From positions 744,001 to 808,000 of the forward strand of contig NZ_CP019562.1 of assembly GCF_001983955.1 (NCBI RefSeq): 64,000 nt of DNA, given 5' to 3'. Under the pieces are notes generated by a model that saw only the letters and a list, made by a program, of their open reading frames with translations, was not told where the DNA came from and made no database searches. The DNA comes from Streptococcus oralis. Lineage in GTDB: Bacteria; Bacillota; Bacilli; Lactobacillales; Streptococcaceae. The position numbers were made by a program, and so were the translations under genes. How positions within the stretch are numbered: the stretch's first letter is position 1; every line of letters begins with the position of its first letter. Shown here piece by piece: positions 54,501-64,000 of the stretch.

Positions 54501-56303
54501 ATGGTATTACAACGACATGAAATAAATGAAAAAGATACATGGGATCTTTCGACAATCTACCCAACAGACCAGGCTTGGGAAGAAGCCTTGAAAGATTTAA
54601 CTGAAAAAGTACAAACAGCAGCCCAGTATGAGGGGCATCTCTTGGATAGCGCAGACAGTTTGCTTGAGATTACAGAATTCTCACTTGACTTGGAACGCCA
54701 AGTTGAAAAGCTTTATGTCTATGCGCATATGAAAAATGACCAGGACACGCGTGAAGCCAAGTATCAAGAGTACTATGCTAAGGCAATGACCCTATACAGT
54801 CAGTTAGAACAAGCCTTTTCATTCTATGAACCTGAGTTTATGGAGATTAGCGAAGAGCAGTATGCGGTCTTCCTAGAAGCTCAACCAAAACTCCAAGTTT
54901 ACAAGCACTTTTTTGACAAGCTCTTGCAAAAGAAAGACCATGTTCTTTCGCAACGTGAGGAAGAATTGCTTGCTGGAGCAGGAGAAATCTTTGGCGCTGC
55001 TAGCGAAACCTTCGCTATTTTGGACAATGCGGATATTAGCTTCCCATATGTGCTTGATGACGAAGGCAAGGAAGTGCAACTCTCACACGGTACTTACATC
55101 CGTTTGATGGAGTCTAAAAACCGTGAAGTGCGTCGTGGTGCCTATGAAGCCCTTTATGCGACTTACGAGCAATTCCAACACACTTATGCCAAGACCTTGC
55201 AGACAAATGTTAAGGTGCAAAACTACCGTGCCAAAGTTCGCAACTATAAGAGTGCTCGCCATGCAGCCCTCGCAGCCAATTTTGTTCCAGAAAGTGTCTA
55301 TGACAATCTAGTAGCAGCAGTTCGCAAGCATTTGCCACTCTTGCATCGTTACCTTAACCTTCGTTCTAAAATCTTGGGAATTTCAGATCTCAAGATGTAT
55401 GATGTCTACACACCACTCTCGTCAGTAGATTATAGCTTTACCTACGAGGAAGCCTTGAAAAAGGCAGAAGAAGCTTTGGCAGTTTTAGGTGACGACTACT
55501 TGAGCCGTGTCAAACGTGCCTTCAGCGAGCGTTGGATTGATGTCTATGAAAATCAAGGCAAGCGTTCTGGTGCCTACTCTGGTGGTTCTTACGATACCAA
55601 TGCCTTTATGCTTTTAAACTGGCAGGACAATCTAGACAATCTCTTTACCCTTGTCCATGAAACAGGTCACAGTATGCACTCAAGCTATACTCGTGAAACT
55701 CAACCTTATGTTTACGGGGATTACTCTATCTTCTTGGCTGAGATTGCCTCAACGACTAATGAAAATATCTTGACAGAGAAATTGTTGGAAGAAGTGGAAG
55801 ACGATGCGACACGCTTTGCTATCCTCAATAACTTCCTAGATGGTTTCCGTGGAACAGTTTTCCGTCAAACTCAATTCGCTGAGTTTGAACATGCCATCCA
55901 CCAAGCAGACCAAAATGGAGAAGTCTTGACAAGTGATTTCCTCAATAAGCTCTACGCTGACTTGAACCAGGAGTACTATGGACTCAGCAAGGAAGACAAT
56001 CCTCAGATCCAATACGAGTGGGCACGAATTCCACATTTCTACTATAACTACTATGTTTATCAATATTCAACAGGTTTTGCAGCTGCTTCAGCCTTGGCTG
56101 AGAAGATTGTCCATGGTAGTCAAGAAGACCGTGACCGCTATATCGACTACCTCAAGGCAGGTAAGTCAGACTATCCACTCAATGTCATGAGAAAAGCGGG
56201 AGTGGATATGGAGAAGGAAGACTATCTTAACGATGCCTTTGCCGTCTTTGAACGTCGCTTGAACGAGTTTGAAGCCCTTGTTGAAAAATTGGGATTGGCT
56301 TAA
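54501..56303 (+). CDS. pepF: Oligoendopeptidase F
   Basis: Cytoplasmic zinc M3 metallopeptidase cleaving oligopeptides of roughly 7-17 residues. The zinc site is HETGH at residues 386-390, with the third ligand Glu in EIASTTNE. Length 600 residues. Its presence behind coiA is conserved in streptococci as I recall. The O-methyltransferase gene follows one base after its stop. Confidence 0.97.
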   Translation: MVLQRHEINEKDTWDLSTIYPTDQAWEEALKDLTEKVQTAAQYEGHLLDSADSLLEITEFSLDLERQVEKLYVYAHMKNDQDTREAKYQEYYAKAMTLYSQLEQAFSFYEPEFMEISEEQYAVFLEAQPKLQVYKHFFDKLLQKKDHVLSQREEELLAGAGEIFGAASETFAILDNADISFPYVLDDEGKEVQLSHGTYIRLMESKNREVRRGAYEALYATYEQFQHTYAKTLQTNVKVQNYRAKVRNYKSARHAALAANFVPESVYDNLVAAVRKHLPLLHRYLNLRSKILGISDLKMYDVYTPLSSVDYSFTYEEALKKAEEALAVLGDDYLSRVKRAFSERWIDVYENQGKRSGAYSGGSYDTNAFMLLNWQDNLDNLFTLVHETGHSMHSSYTRETQPYVYGDYSIFLAEIASTTNENILTEKLLEEVEDDATRFAILNNFLDGFRGTVFRQTQFAEFEHAIHQADQNGEVLTSDFLNKLYADLNQEYYGLSKEDNPQIQYEWARIPHFYYNYYVYQYSTGFAAASALAEKIVHGSQEDRDRYIDYLKAGKSDYPLNVMRKAGVDMEKEDYLNDAFAVFERRLNEFEALVEKLGLA

Positions 56304-56304
56304 G

Positions 56305-57018
56305 ATGGTAGAGTCTTATAGTAAAAATGCCAATCACAATATGCGACGTCCCGTCGTCAAGGAAGAAATCGTAGAACTCATGCGCCAGCGTCAAAAGCAG
56401 GTGACAGGTTCTTTGAAAGAATTGGAGACCTTCGCTCGCAAGGAAAATATTCCCATCATTCCCCATGAAACGGTCGCGTATTTTCGATTTCTCATGGAGA
56501 CCATACAGCCCAAGAACATTTTGGAAATTGGGACGGCTATCGGTTTCTCAGCTCTTTTAATGGCGGAACATGCGCCAGATGCTAAGATTACAACGATTGA
56601 CCGTAATCCTGAGATGATAGGCTTTGCCAAGGAAAACTTTGCCCAGTTTGACAGTCGTCAGCAAATCACTCTTTTAGAGGGAGATGCAGTCGATGTTTTA
56701 TCTACTCTGACAGAAACTTATGACTTTGTCTTTATGGACTCAGCCAAGTCCAAGTACATCGTCTTTCTGCCTGAAATCCTTAAACATTTGGAAGTTGGTG
56801 GAGTGGTGGTCTTGGATGATATTTTCCAAGGAGGAGATGTTGCCAAGGACATCATGGAAGTCCGCCGTGGTCAACGAACCATCTACCGTGGTTTGCAAAG
56901 GCTTTTCGACGCAACTTTGGACAATCCAGGTCTAACAGCAACTCTAGTTCCTCTTGGTGATGGCATTCTCATGCTACGAAAGAATGTGGAAAATGTAACC
57001 TTGCCAGAAATGGAATAA
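56305..57018 (+). CDS. Family 3 O-methyltransferase
   Basis: A 237-residue SAM-dependent methyltransferase of the catechol O-methyltransferase-like family. The SAM motif is NILEIGTAIGFSALLMAE (about 71-88), with metal-binding region FMDSAKSKY and LDDIFQGG. Substrate unknown. ATG at 56305, one base after the pepF stop, so the genes are coupled; longer starts would read into pepF. Confidence 0.9.
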   Translation: MVESYSKNANHNMRRPVVKEEIVELMRQRQKQVTGSLKELETFARKENIPIIPHETVAYFRFLMETIQPKNILEIGTAIGFSALLMAEHAPDAKITTIDRNPEMIGFAKENFAQFDSRQQITLLEGDAVDVLSTLTETYDFVFMDSAKSKYIVFLPEILKHLEVGGVVVLDDIFQGGDVAKDIMEVRRGQRTIYRGLQRLFDATLDNPGLTATLVPLGDGILMLRKNVENVTLPEME

Positions 57019-57032
57019 ATAAAAAATAGTAC

Positions 57033-57064
57033 AATCCTCCTGTATCAAGTAATAGGAGGATTTT
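57033..57064 (+). terminator. Terminator whose 3' arm contains a ribosome site
   Basis: AATCCTCCT/AGGAGGATT stem (57033-57041 with 57054-57062), then T-run. AGGAGG (57054-57059) lies 6 bases before the ATG of the decayed recombinase at 57066. Confidence 0.8.
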
Positions 57065-57065
57065 T

Positions 57066-57690
57066 ATGTCTCAAAACATCATCAATATCGGCTATACACG
57101 CGTTTCAACTCATAAGAAAGATTTGGGCTTAGAGGTGCAAATCTAAGCTCTCAAGCATTGTGACCAGCTTTTTATAGAGTTGTGAATCTGGTTCAAACAA
57201 TGCACGCTCAGAGCTCGAAAAGGCTCTAAAATTGGCTCAAACGCTTTCGAAAAAAGGAACGCAAGTCACTTTCACCATCTACAAGCTTGATAGGCTTACG
57301 CGCTCTATGTTTAAATTGCTAGAACTGATTGAACAATTTAATGATTCGGATATTCAGCTAGTCAGTTTGCATGAAAAATTGGAAACTGACTAGCTCATTG
57401 GTAGGTTACTTTGTATGATTCTAGGATTTGTGGCAGAAAGTGAGTTGGAAAACTTGCGATTTCGTACTCGTGAAGGGCTTCTTAAAGCAAAGGAAAAAGG
57501 CGTCAAACTGGGTGCTAAGCGAATTTCGAAAAAGAAGGAGGAGAGAATTATTGAGCAGTACTTGGAAGGAGTAGCAAGCATCAGAATAATAGCAAAAACA
57601 GAACGAATTTCGACCTCAACCATCTATAAAGTCTTGGAACGCAACGATGTGGCCAATAATCGCAAAAAAGTTTCGAAAATTTCTTGCTAA
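57066..57690 (+). pseudogene. Decayed serine recombinase (resolvase/invertase)
   Basis: Remnant of a small serine recombinase of about 205 codons. The N-terminus GYTRVSTHKKDLGL carries the catalytic Ser; then come a TAA at 57144, a frameshift near 57175-57185, and resumed homology SGSNNARSELEKAL, YKLDRLTRSMFKLL, a TAG at 57391, and an intact C-terminal half (GFVAESELENLRFRTREGL and a helix-turn-helix ending STIYKVLERND). At least two stops and one frameshift make it inactive. It marks the left side of an accessory insertion. Confidence 0.88.
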
Positions 57691-57725
57691 AAACCAGACA
57701 AAATGCTACAATGAAGGCGTAAATA

Positions 57726-57755
57726 TGTTTCGATTAACGACTGTTAAACGATACA
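57726..57755. repeat. 30-bp palindrome, copy 1
   Basis: TGTTTCG...CGATACA with an inner dyad TTAAC-GACT-GTTAA. Nearly every position is symmetric. Same ends and length as the copy at 57844. Confidence 0.75.
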
Positions 57756-57843
57756 CTTAAAAAACAAAAAAATACAAATCCAACACAGGCTCAAAACCTT
57801 GTTAAATTCGTATTTTCTGAAATATTCATATTGTTATTTTGAA

Positions 57844-57873
57844 TGTTTCGCCAAACGGTCGTTACGCGATACA
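57844..57873. repeat. 30-bp palindrome, copy 2
   Basis: TGTTTCG...CGATACA with a different centre (AACG..CGTT dyad), 118 bases from copy 1. A shorter variant TGTATTTTCGAAACA lies at 57904-57918. Confidence 0.75.
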
Positions 57874-57993
57874 CCAAAAACCTTTTCTCTCAAGTGGTTG
57901 AGGTGTATTTTCGAAACACTAAAATCAAAAAAATTAGAATTTTGTAGTATTTGCCCACCTAAAAAGTAATTCTACATTCCTAAGGAGGAAATG

Positions 57994-59745
57994 ATGAAAA
58001 CGAATAAACTTGTTAAACTCGGTGTTGCAACCTTTGCGGTTGCGGTGTTGGGTGCAGTGCCAGCTTTTACAGTTCAGGCTGACACAAATGTGGCAGAAAA
58101 GCCAAATACAGCTTCAAAACCAGTAGAAAATGCTAAACCAAGTGATTCAGAAAAACAAGAGGTTAAACCGGCAGAAGAAGTTAGTCCTGAATCTGATCCA
58201 GAAACAAATCCAGCAGAGTCTCAACCATCTGATACTCCTGAGGGACATGCGAACTCAAATGAAGTAGAAACTTCAAGTGAAGAAGAGAATGGGAGTAATA
58301 CCTCATTTAATAACCATGTGAATAAAGTTAAGGAAGTTCGTATTGGATATAGATTCCGTATATTTACTTACCGTGGTGGTTGGGCATGGCATTATGCTCC
58401 GACTGATGAGGCCCGTGACTATAGTAGTTCTGAAAAATATCCAAGCACGACTATTAAGTTGCATCCTGGAGAAAGCTACACCTTGCCAGCTCCCCCTACC
58501 ATTGCAGGTTATGTTTTCGAAAGAATGTCCACGTTAGGAATGAATCCAGGAGATACAATAAACTATGATAACGCACCTACTTCAACAGGTGCATCTAGTC
58601 ATGGTTATCATATTTCGTATCTTTACCGTAAAGCAACCGAACATGCAAATGATCAAAAAATTGACCCAATTTTAATAGGTGCAAAAGTTGGTGAAGATGG
58701 CTATCATGAATTGGACGATAAATTCCCCCAAAAATATATTGAGCTACTTGCAGGAGAAAGCTATACATTCCCAAATGTAGAAATAGATGGCTACCGTCTT
58801 GAAAAGATTATTAATACCGGACCAGATGGAAATGAACTTTCTTATAAGGTTGGAGATGTGATTCATTATAGAAATAATGCTGGTGATGACCTAGACCGTG
58901 GACCGTATTTTAGTTATGTATATGAAAAAGTCCAGTCAGGTAGTTCTAATCAAAGTGGTAATAAACCTATTGAAAAGCCTTCTGACCAACCACAGCCTAC
59001 TAAACCAGTGAAACCAGCTGAAGAGCCAAGCGTGACACCTATAGTTCCTGTATCACCAACCACACCTGTGAAGCCTATAAGCCCTGTTACACCAGTTGTT
59101 CCAACAGTCCCAACAACTCCTGTAACTCCTACAAATCCAGCTACTCCAAGCACAAGCCGAGTCCTTTCAAACGAAGCTGGAAGTGTTCAAGTTCGTGGCT
59201 CAGAGGCAACGCTCAAAAATGTTAGCTACATCAAGGTAGAAGAAACCAAAGCTAAATCACTTGAGACGAAAAGCTACAAGGCTTATGACATTCATTTATA
59301 TGACGCAAACGGCAAGGCTATTCAGCCAAATGGCATGGTTTTAGTGACCCTTTCTGCTGATAAGCCAGTTGAAAATGTCTACTATGTTGCCCCAGATGGC
59401 GCTTTGCAAGCACTTGATTTCAAGCAAGATGCAGATAAGGTGACTTTTGAAACCAACCACTTTAGTATCTATGCAATGACATTCAAAAATGTTGCTGCAA
59501 ATCGCAATGACAGTAGCATACAAATGCCTATTGCTGTTGTAGGTGGTGAAAATACAACAACCACAGCTCAAAATAGCAATGGAGCAGATACCACAAAAGC
59601 ACAAGCTACACCGCTAAATACCAAGACTGAAGTTGGGTCGAAAGCCCTACCAAACACTGGCGAACAAAATTCAATTCTTGGATTTGCAGGTTTCCTCCTT
59701 GCAAGTCTTGGTCTAGCAGGCTTGACTTACAAAGGACGTCACTAA
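57994..59745 (+). CDS. LPXTG cell-wall-anchored surface protein
   Basis: A 583-residue sortase substrate: signal peptide (about 1-30, AFTVQADT), an acidic Pro/Glu/Ser-rich region (31-105), two related modules (about 106-215 and 216-312) that share H-P/L-A-G-E-S-Y-T and end in SYLYRK / SYVYEK, a Pro/Thr/Val stalk (about 320-385), and a C-terminal module (SNEAGSVQVRGSEATLKNVSY...). LPNTG at 552-556, a hydrophobic helix and a basic end complete the wall anchor. No YSIRK motif. Probably an adhesin; the modules are not ones I recognise. ATG 57994 is chosen over 57991 for ribosome-site spacing. Confidence 0.88.
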   Translation: MKTNKLVKLGVATFAVAVLGAVPAFTVQADTNVAEKPNTASKPVENAKPSDSEKQEVKPAEEVSPESDPETNPAESQPSDTPEGHANSNEVETSSEEENGSNTSFNNHVNKVKEVRIGYRFRIFTYRGGWAWHYAPTDEARDYSSSEKYPSTTIKLHPGESYTLPAPPTIAGYVFERMSTLGMNPGDTINYDNAPTSTGASSHGYHISYLYRKATEHANDQKIDPILIGAKVGEDGYHELDDKFPQKYIELLAGESYTFPNVEIDGYRLEKIINTGPDGNELSYKVGDVIHYRNNAGDDLDRGPYFSYVYEKVQSGSSNQSGNKPIEKPSDQPQPTKPVKPAEEPSVTPIVPVSPTTPVKPISPVTPVVPTVPTTPVTPTNPATPSTSRVLSNEAGSVQVRGSEATLKNVSYIKVEETKAKSLETKSYKAYDIHLYDANGKAIQPNGMVLVTLSADKPVENVYYVAPDGALQALDFKQDADKVTFETNHFSIYAMTFKNVAANRNDSSIQMPIAVVGGENTTTTAQNSNGADTTKAQATPLNTKTEVGSKALPNTGEQNSILGFAGFLLASLGLAGLTYKGRH

Positions 59746-59764
59746 AAAATAATACAAGACAAAC

Positions 59765-59797
59765 AAAGGACTTGAACGATTGTTCAGGTTCTTTTTG
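59765..59797 (+). terminator. Terminator after the LPXTG gene
   Basis: GGACTTGAAC/GTTCAGGTTC stem (59768-59777 with 59782-59791), then TTTTT. Confidence 0.85.
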
Positions 59798-59873
59798 GAA
59801 TGAAAAAAATTGAATCATTTAAAATTTAAAAGCTACTATTTTTAGTCTTATTTAAGTTATCTGCTTTAAAATA

Positions 59874-59882
59874 TGGTATAAT
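59874..59882 (+). promoter_or_regulatory. Extended -10 promoter of prsA
   Basis: TGGTATAAT, 52 bases before the prsA ATG. Confidence 0.6.
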
Positions 59883-59934
59883 GATTGAGTCGGTCTAGAG
59901 AAATTTTCGACCGTTTTTAGAAAAAGGAGTAAAA

Positions 59935-60876
59935 ATGAAGAAAAAACTTATGGCAGGAGCCATCACACTTTTATCAGTAGCAACACTTGCAGCTTGTTCA
60001 AACAGTTCTGAAGGAAAAGATTTGATCAGCATGAAGGGCGATGTGATTACAGAGCATCAATTCTTTGAAGAAGTAAAGAACAATCCAACTGCGCAACAAG
60101 TCTTGCTCAATATGACCATCCAAAAAGTATTTGAACAACAATATGGATCAGAGGTAACGGATAAAGATGTGGATGATGCCGTTGCTGAAGAACAAAAGAA
60201 ATACGGCGATAGCTACAACAGCGTGCTTCAACGTGCAGGTATGACACCTGAGACTCGTAAAGCTCAAATCCGTACCAGCAAATTGGTTGAATTGGCAGTT
60301 AAGAAGGCTGCTGAGAGTGAGTTGACAGACGAAGCTTACCAAAAAGCTTTTGAGTCTTACACACCAGATGTAACAGCTCAAATCATCCGTTTGGATAATG
60401 AAGACAAGGCAAAAGAAGTACTTGAAAAAGCTAAAGCAGAAGGTGCAGATTTTGCTCAGTTGGCAAAAGACAACTCTAACGACGACAAAACAAAAGAAAA
60501 TGGTGGAGAAATCACTTTTGACTCTGCTTCAACAGAACTTCCAGAACAAGTCAAGAAAGCAGCTTTTGCTTTGGATGTGAACGGGGTTTCTGATGTGATT
60601 ACAGCTACTGGAACACAAGCCTACAGCAGTCAGTTCTACATCATCAAAGTAACGAAGAAAACAGAAAAATCTTCTAATATAGAGGATTACAAAGAAAAAT
60701 TGAAGACCATCATCTTGACTCAAAAACAAAATGATTCTGCCTTTGTTCAAGGAGTAATTGGTAAAGAATTGCAAGCTGCAAACATCAAAGTCAAAGACCA
60801 AGCCTTCCAAAACATCTTCACCCAATACATCGGTGGTGGTGACTCAAGCTCAAGTAGCAGCTCTTCATCTAACTAA
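59935..60876 (+). CDS. prsA: PrsA/PpmA foldase lipoprotein
   Basis: Membrane-anchored peptidyl-prolyl isomerase that folds exported proteins outside the cell. The signal peptide ends in lipobox LAAC (residues 18-21). An N-terminal chaperone region (about 25-140) is followed by a parvulin-like domain (about 145-240, TAQIIRLDNEDKAKE and NGGEITFDSAS) and a Ser-rich tail ending in nine serines and Asn. Length 313 residues. The parvulin active-site residues are not fully conserved, as in pneumococcal PpmA. Own promoter and terminator. Confidence 0.95.
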   Translation: MKKKLMAGAITLLSVATLAACSNSSEGKDLISMKGDVITEHQFFEEVKNNPTAQQVLLNMTIQKVFEQQYGSEVTDKDVDDAVAEEQKKYGDSYNSVLQRAGMTPETRKAQIRTSKLVELAVKKAAESELTDEAYQKAFESYTPDVTAQIIRLDNEDKAKEVLEKAKAEGADFAQLAKDNSNDDKTKENGGEITFDSASTELPEQVKKAAFALDVNGVSDVITATGTQAYSSQFYIIKVTKKTEKSSNIEDYKEKLKTIILTQKQNDSAFVQGVIGKELQAANIKVKDQAFQNIFTQYIGGGDSSSSSSSSSN

Positions 60877-60882
60877 GAACTT

Positions 60883-60917
60883 AAAATACAAATCTCAAGA
60901 GAGGTTTGTATTTTTTA
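60883..60917 (+). terminator. Terminator after prsA
   Basis: Twelve-base stem AATACAAATCTC/GAGGTTTGTATT (60885-60896 with 60901-60912) and a T-run. Confidence 0.92.
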
Positions 60918-60986
60918 TGCTTGAAACTAGAAAATGAGTAAAATTCGAAGGATTAAAGGATAAGAGTTTTTTTCTTTCTGAAAAAG

Positions 60987-60995
60987 TGGTATAAT
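60987..60995 (+). promoter_or_regulatory. Extended -10 promoter of ftsW
   Basis: TGGTATAAT, 69 bases before the ftsW ATG. Confidence 0.65.
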
Positions 60996-61027
60996 AGCAA
61001 TCAAAACTAGAAAATAAAACGGAATTG

Positions 61028-61047
61028 GGAACAGAAGCGTCTGTTCC
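61028..61047 (+). promoter_or_regulatory. Hairpin in the ftsW leader
   Basis: Perfect 8-bp stem GGAACAGA/TCTGTTCC with an AGCG loop, 17 bases before the ftsW ATG and without a T-run, so not a terminator. Confidence 0.5.
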
Positions 61048-61064
61048 TATTAGAGTGGTGAAAT

Positions 61065-62288
61065 ATGAAAATTAGTAAAAGGCACCTACTAAACTATTCC
61101 ATTTTGATTCCTTATTTCCTTTTATCGATTTTGGGGCTGATTGTGGTGTACTCGACAACGAGTGCAACCTTGATCGAAGAAGGAAAAAGTGCCTTTCAAT
61201 TGGTGCGTAACCAGGGGATCTTCTGGATAGCTAGTTTGATTCTGATTGCCTTAATCTATAAATTAAAATTAGGTTTCCTAAGAAATGGGCGTCTCATCTT
61301 TATCGTAATGATTGTGGAGATGGTTCTTTTAGCTCTGGCGCGACTGGTCGGAACACCTGTCAATGGAGCATACGGATGGATCTCTGTAGGACCTGTAACG
61401 ATTCAGCCTGCTGAGTACCTTAAGATTATCATTATCTGGTACCTAGCACATCGATTTTCAAAACAACAAGATGAGATTGCGGTTTATGACTTCCAGGTTT
61501 TGACACAGAATCAGTGGCTACCTCGAGCCTTTAACGACTGGCGTTTTGTTCTGCTGGTTCTGATTGGTAGTTTGGGAATTTTCCCAGACTTGGGAAATGC
61601 GACCATCTTGGTCTTGGTGGCGCTCATCATGTATACGGTTAGTGGGATCGCCTATCGTTGGTTCTCGACCATTCTGGCTCTCTTGGCAGGGAGCTCAATG
61701 TTAGTCTTGTCTGTCATTCGCTTTGTTGGGGTTGAAAAGTTTTCTCAAATTCCTGTATTTGGTTACGTTGCTAAACGTTTTAGTGCCTTCTTTAATCCCT
61801 TTAATGACTTGGCGGGTGCAGGGCACCAGCTCGCAAATTCCTACTATGCAATGGTAAATGGTGGCTGGTTTGGACTGGGACTAGGGAATTCTATCGAGAA
61901 GCGTGGTTATCTGCCAGAAGCCCATACGGATTTCGTCTTTTCGATTGTCATCGAAGAGTTTGGATTCGTAGGAGCCAGTATGATTTTGGCTTTACTCTTC
62001 TTCTTGATTTTGAGAATTATCTTAGTCGGAATTCGAGCTAAAGATCCTTTTAATTCTATGGTTGCTATCGGTGTCGGAGGGATGATACTTGTTCAGGTCT
62101 TTGTCAATATCGGTGGGATTTCAGGGTTGATTCCTTCTACAGGGGTAACCTTCCCCTTCCTTTCACAAGGTGGAAATAGTCTCCTAGTCTTATCCGTAGC
62201 CATAGCTCTTGTTTTAAACATCGATGCCAGTGAAAAACGTGCCAAACTTATCAGAGAATACGAGAATCAAACCGATGAAAGTCTGTAA
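61065..62288 (+). CDS. ftsW: FtsW septal peptidoglycan polymerase
   Basis: SEDS-family glycosyltransferase that polymerises lipid II at the septum with a class B penicillin-binding protein. The 407 residues form about ten membrane helices, with the large extracellular loop between helices 7 and 8 ([33 protein letters not shown]). The signature [20 protein letters not shown] near residue 345 distinguishes FtsW/RodA. It is followed 23 bases later by ppc. Confidence 0.95.
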   Translation: MKISKRHLLNYSILIPYFLLSILGLIVVYSTTSATLIEEGKSAFQLVRNQGIFWIASLILIALIYKLKLGFLRNGRLIFIVMIVEMVLLALARLVGTPVNGAYGWISVGPVTIQPAEYLKIIIIWYLAHRFSKQQDEIAVYDFQVLTQNQWLPRAFNDWRFVLLVLIGSLGIFPDLGNATILVLVALIMYTVSGIAYRWFSTILALLAGSSMLVLSVIRFVGVEKFSQIPVFGYVAKRFSAFFNPFNDLAGAGHQLANSYYAMVNGGWFGLGLGNSIEKRGYLPEAHTDFVFSIVIEEFGFVGASMILALLFFLILRIILVGIRAKDPFNSMVAIGVGGMILVQVFVNIGGISGLIPSTGVTFPFLSQGGNSLLVLSVAIALVLNIDASEKRAKLIREYENQTDESL

Positions 62289-62311
62289 GGATTGTATGGA
62301 AAGGAAAGTAT

Positions 62312-64000
62312 ATGTCTCTTCAAAAATTAGAAAACTATAGTAATAAAGCAGTCGTCCAAGAAGAAGTCTTGATTCTGACTGAGCTATTAGAAGATATCAC
62401 AAAAAATATGCTGGCGCCAGAAACCTTTGAAAAGATTATCCAGTTGAAGGAATTGTCAACTAGCGAGAATTATCAAGGGCTCAATGATCTAGTGACCAGT
62501 CTTTCGAATGAAGAAATGATTTACATTTCACGCTATTTCTCTATCCTTCCACTTTTGATTAATATCTCTGAGGATGTGGATTTGGCCTATGAAATCAATC
62601 ACCAAAACAATGTGGACCAAGACTATCTAGGGAAACTATCTACAACGATTAAGATGGTAGCTGAAAAAGAAAATGCAGCTGAAATTTTAGAAAAGTTAAA
62701 TGTCGTTCCTGTCTTAACTGCCCACCCAACGCAAGTCCAACGTAAGAGTATGTTGGATTTGACAAATCACATCCATAATCTTTTGCGTAAGTACCGTGAT
62801 GTCAAACTAGGTTTGATTAACAAAGAAAAATGGCACACGGATCTCCGTCGTTATATTGAGATTATCATGCAAACGGACATGATTCGTGAGAAGAAATTGA
62901 AAGTAACCAACGAAATCACCAACGTGATGGAGTACTACCAAAGTTCTTTCCTGAATGCTGTTCCGCGTTTGACGGCTGAGTATAAGAAACTAGCTAAGGA
63001 ACAAGGTATCGAACTCCAACATCCAAAACCGATTACCATGGGGATGTGGATTGGAGGGGACCGTGATGGAAATCCTTTCGTAACTGCAGAAACCCTCAAC
63101 AAATCAGCCTTGACCCAGTGTGAAGTCATCATGAATTACTACGATGAGAAGATTTATAACCTCTATCGTGAATTCTCACTCTCCACCAGTATTGTGGATG
63201 TCAGCGACAAGGTTCGTGAGATGGCTCTTAAGTCACAGGATAACTCGATTTATCGCGAAAAAGAACTCTATCGTCGTGCCCTCTTTGACATCCAAGCTAA
63301 GATGCAGGCAACCAAGACTTATCTCATTGAAGACAAGGAACTTCAGCCTAGATATGCCACTGCAGATGAATTCTATCAAGATTTGTTGGCGATTCGCGAT
63401 TCTCTCCTTGAAAATAAAGGGGAATACCTGATTTCAGGAGAATTTGTCGAATTGATGCAAGCTGTTGAAATCTTTGGCTTCTACCTTGCTTCTATCGATA
63501 TGCGCCAGGATTCTAGTGTTCACGAAGCCTGTGTGGCTGAATTGTTAGCATCAGCTGGTATCAACGACCACTATAGCGACCTTTCTGAAGATGAAAAATG
63601 CGCTCTCCTCTTAAAAGAGTTGGAAGAAGACCCTCGTATCCTCTCAGCAACTCATGCTGAAAAGTCAGAACTTCTTGAGAAGGAACTGTCTATCTTTAAA
63701 GCTGCGCGCAAGTTGAAGGATAAACTGGGTGAAAATGTCATTCGTCAAACCATCATTTCTCACGCAACCAGTGTCTCCGACATGCTAGAACTAGCCATCA
63801 TGCTCAAGGAAGTCGGCTTGGTGGATGCTCAAAAAGCCCGTGTTCAGATTGTTCCCCTGTTTGAAACTATCGAGGACTTAGACCATTCGGAAGAAACCAT
63901 GAGAAGATATTTCTCTCTTCCTTTGGCTAAAAAATGGATTGCTTCAAAAGATAATTACCAAGAAATCATGCTTGGCTACTCTGATAGTAACAAGGACGGT
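62312..64000 (+). CDS. ppc: Phosphoenolpyruvate carboxylase (3' end cut off)
   Basis: Anaplerotic enzyme making oxaloacetate from PEP and bicarbonate. The visible 563 codons cover about 60 percent of the usual near-900 residues and stay open to the window edge. The catalytic His lies in [14 protein letters not shown] (about residue 138), and [16 protein letters not shown] is the PEP-binding segment. ATG at 62312 follows AAGGAAAGTAT. Confidence 0.96.
   Translation, partial: MSLQKLENYSNKAVVQEEVLILTELLEDITKNMLAPETFEKIIQLKELSTSENYQGLNDLVTSLSNEEMIYISRYFSILPLLINISEDVDLAYEINHQNNVDQDYLGKLSTTIKMVAEKENAAEILEKLNVVPVLTAHPTQVQRKSMLDLTNHIHNLLRKYRDVKLGLINKEKWHTDLRRYIEIIMQTDMIREKKLKVTNEITNVMEYYQSSFLNAVPRLTAEYKKLAKEQGIELQHPKPITMGMWIGGDRDGNPFVTAETLNKSALTQCEVIMNYYDEKIYNLYREFSLSTSIVDVSDKVREMALKSQDNSIYREKELYRRALFDIQAKMQATKTYLIEDKELQPRYATADEFYQDLLAIRDSLLENKGEYLISGEFVELMQAVEIFGFYLASIDMRQDSSVHEACVAELLASAGINDHYSDLSEDEKCALLLKELEEDPRILSATHAEKSELLEKELSIFKAARKLKDKLGENVIRQTIISHATSVSDMLELAIMLKEVGLVDAQKARVQIVPLFETIEDLDHSEETMRRYFSLPLAKKWIASKDNYQEIMLGYSDSNKDG

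Larger units (their letters stand above)
57691..57993. other. 303-bp region with paired palindromes
   Basis: No gene. It holds two 30-bp palindromes with identical ends, a related 15-bp inverted site, and an AT-rich stretch before the LPXTG gene with the ribosome site AAGGAGG at 57982-57988. Confidence 0.7.

Noticed and set aside
58950..59153. Reverse-strand frame rich in Gly/Val/Thr opposite the LPXTG stalk
   Set aside because: It is the mirror of the Pro/Thr/Val repeat DNA, with no ribosome site or homology.
59851..59870. Possible CiaR box TTTAAG-N8-TTTAAA before prsA
   Set aside because: Spacing and second half-site do not match the known direct repeat; AT-rich chance match likely.

Overview
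The window is chromosomal DNA of a mitis-group Streptococcus (S. mitis, S. oralis or a close relative of S. pneumoniae). The evidence is a LytB-type choline-binding glucosaminidase, the CiaRH two-component pair, PavA, PmrA, PrsA/PpmA, the competence genes comEA, comEC and coiA with SigX-type cin-boxes, a complete BOX repeat, and many extended -10 (TGnTATAAT) promoters with poor -35 boxes. The gene order is a mosaic of blocks I remember from S. pneumoniae (trmFO to lytB; pepN-ciaRH; rpiA-deoB-punA-deoD; pavA to prsA; ftsW-ppc) joined differently, so the species is not S. pneumoniae TIGR4-like in synteny. I see no tRNA, rRNA, CRISPR array, prophage or intact insertion sequence.

Layout. 1-5.5 kb: translation and RNA genes (trmFO, pyrH, frr, cvfB, phoH). 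5.5-7.4 kb: reverse-strand alanine dehydrogenase facing a GNAT gene. 7.5-10.4 kb: the DNA-uptake operon comEA-comEC. 10.4-11.8 kb: infC-rpmI-rplT behind an L20-type attenuating leader; infC appears to use an ATA start. 11.9-16.4 kb: an accessory Hsp70 (HscC-like) and a large membrane J-domain protein, the most unusual gene pair here. 16.5-18.9 kb: gloA, then pyrK-pyrD behind a PyrR attenuator. 19-22.4 kb: lytB and a lipoprotein nuclease.

22.5-26 kb is a run of small accessory genes: a Tad2-like (DUF2829) protein, an SDR, a NUDIX hydrolase, a GNAT, a PEP-utilizer-like gene broken by a 13-bp tandem duplication, and an ASCH protein. Then come pepN, an XRE/SMR/SDR cassette and ciaRH. A putative 22-residue peptide precedes an FtsX-type ABC transporter at 33.6-35.5 kb. 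Nucleoside salvage (rpiA, deoB, punA, deoD) occupies 36.6-41.5 kb; deoD has a structured, terminator-bearing leader that I cannot assign.

41.6-57 kb is mostly housekeeping (pavA, ybeY, dgkA, era, mutM, coaE, pmrA, rpmG, secG, rnr, smpB, tehB). It also holds an orphan Card1-like nuclease beside coiA, then pepF and an O-methyltransferase. 57-59.8 kb is an accessory island: a decayed serine recombinase, two matching 30-bp palindromes that look like recombinase or regulator sites, and an LPXTG surface protein. The window closes with prsA, ftsW and a truncated ppc.
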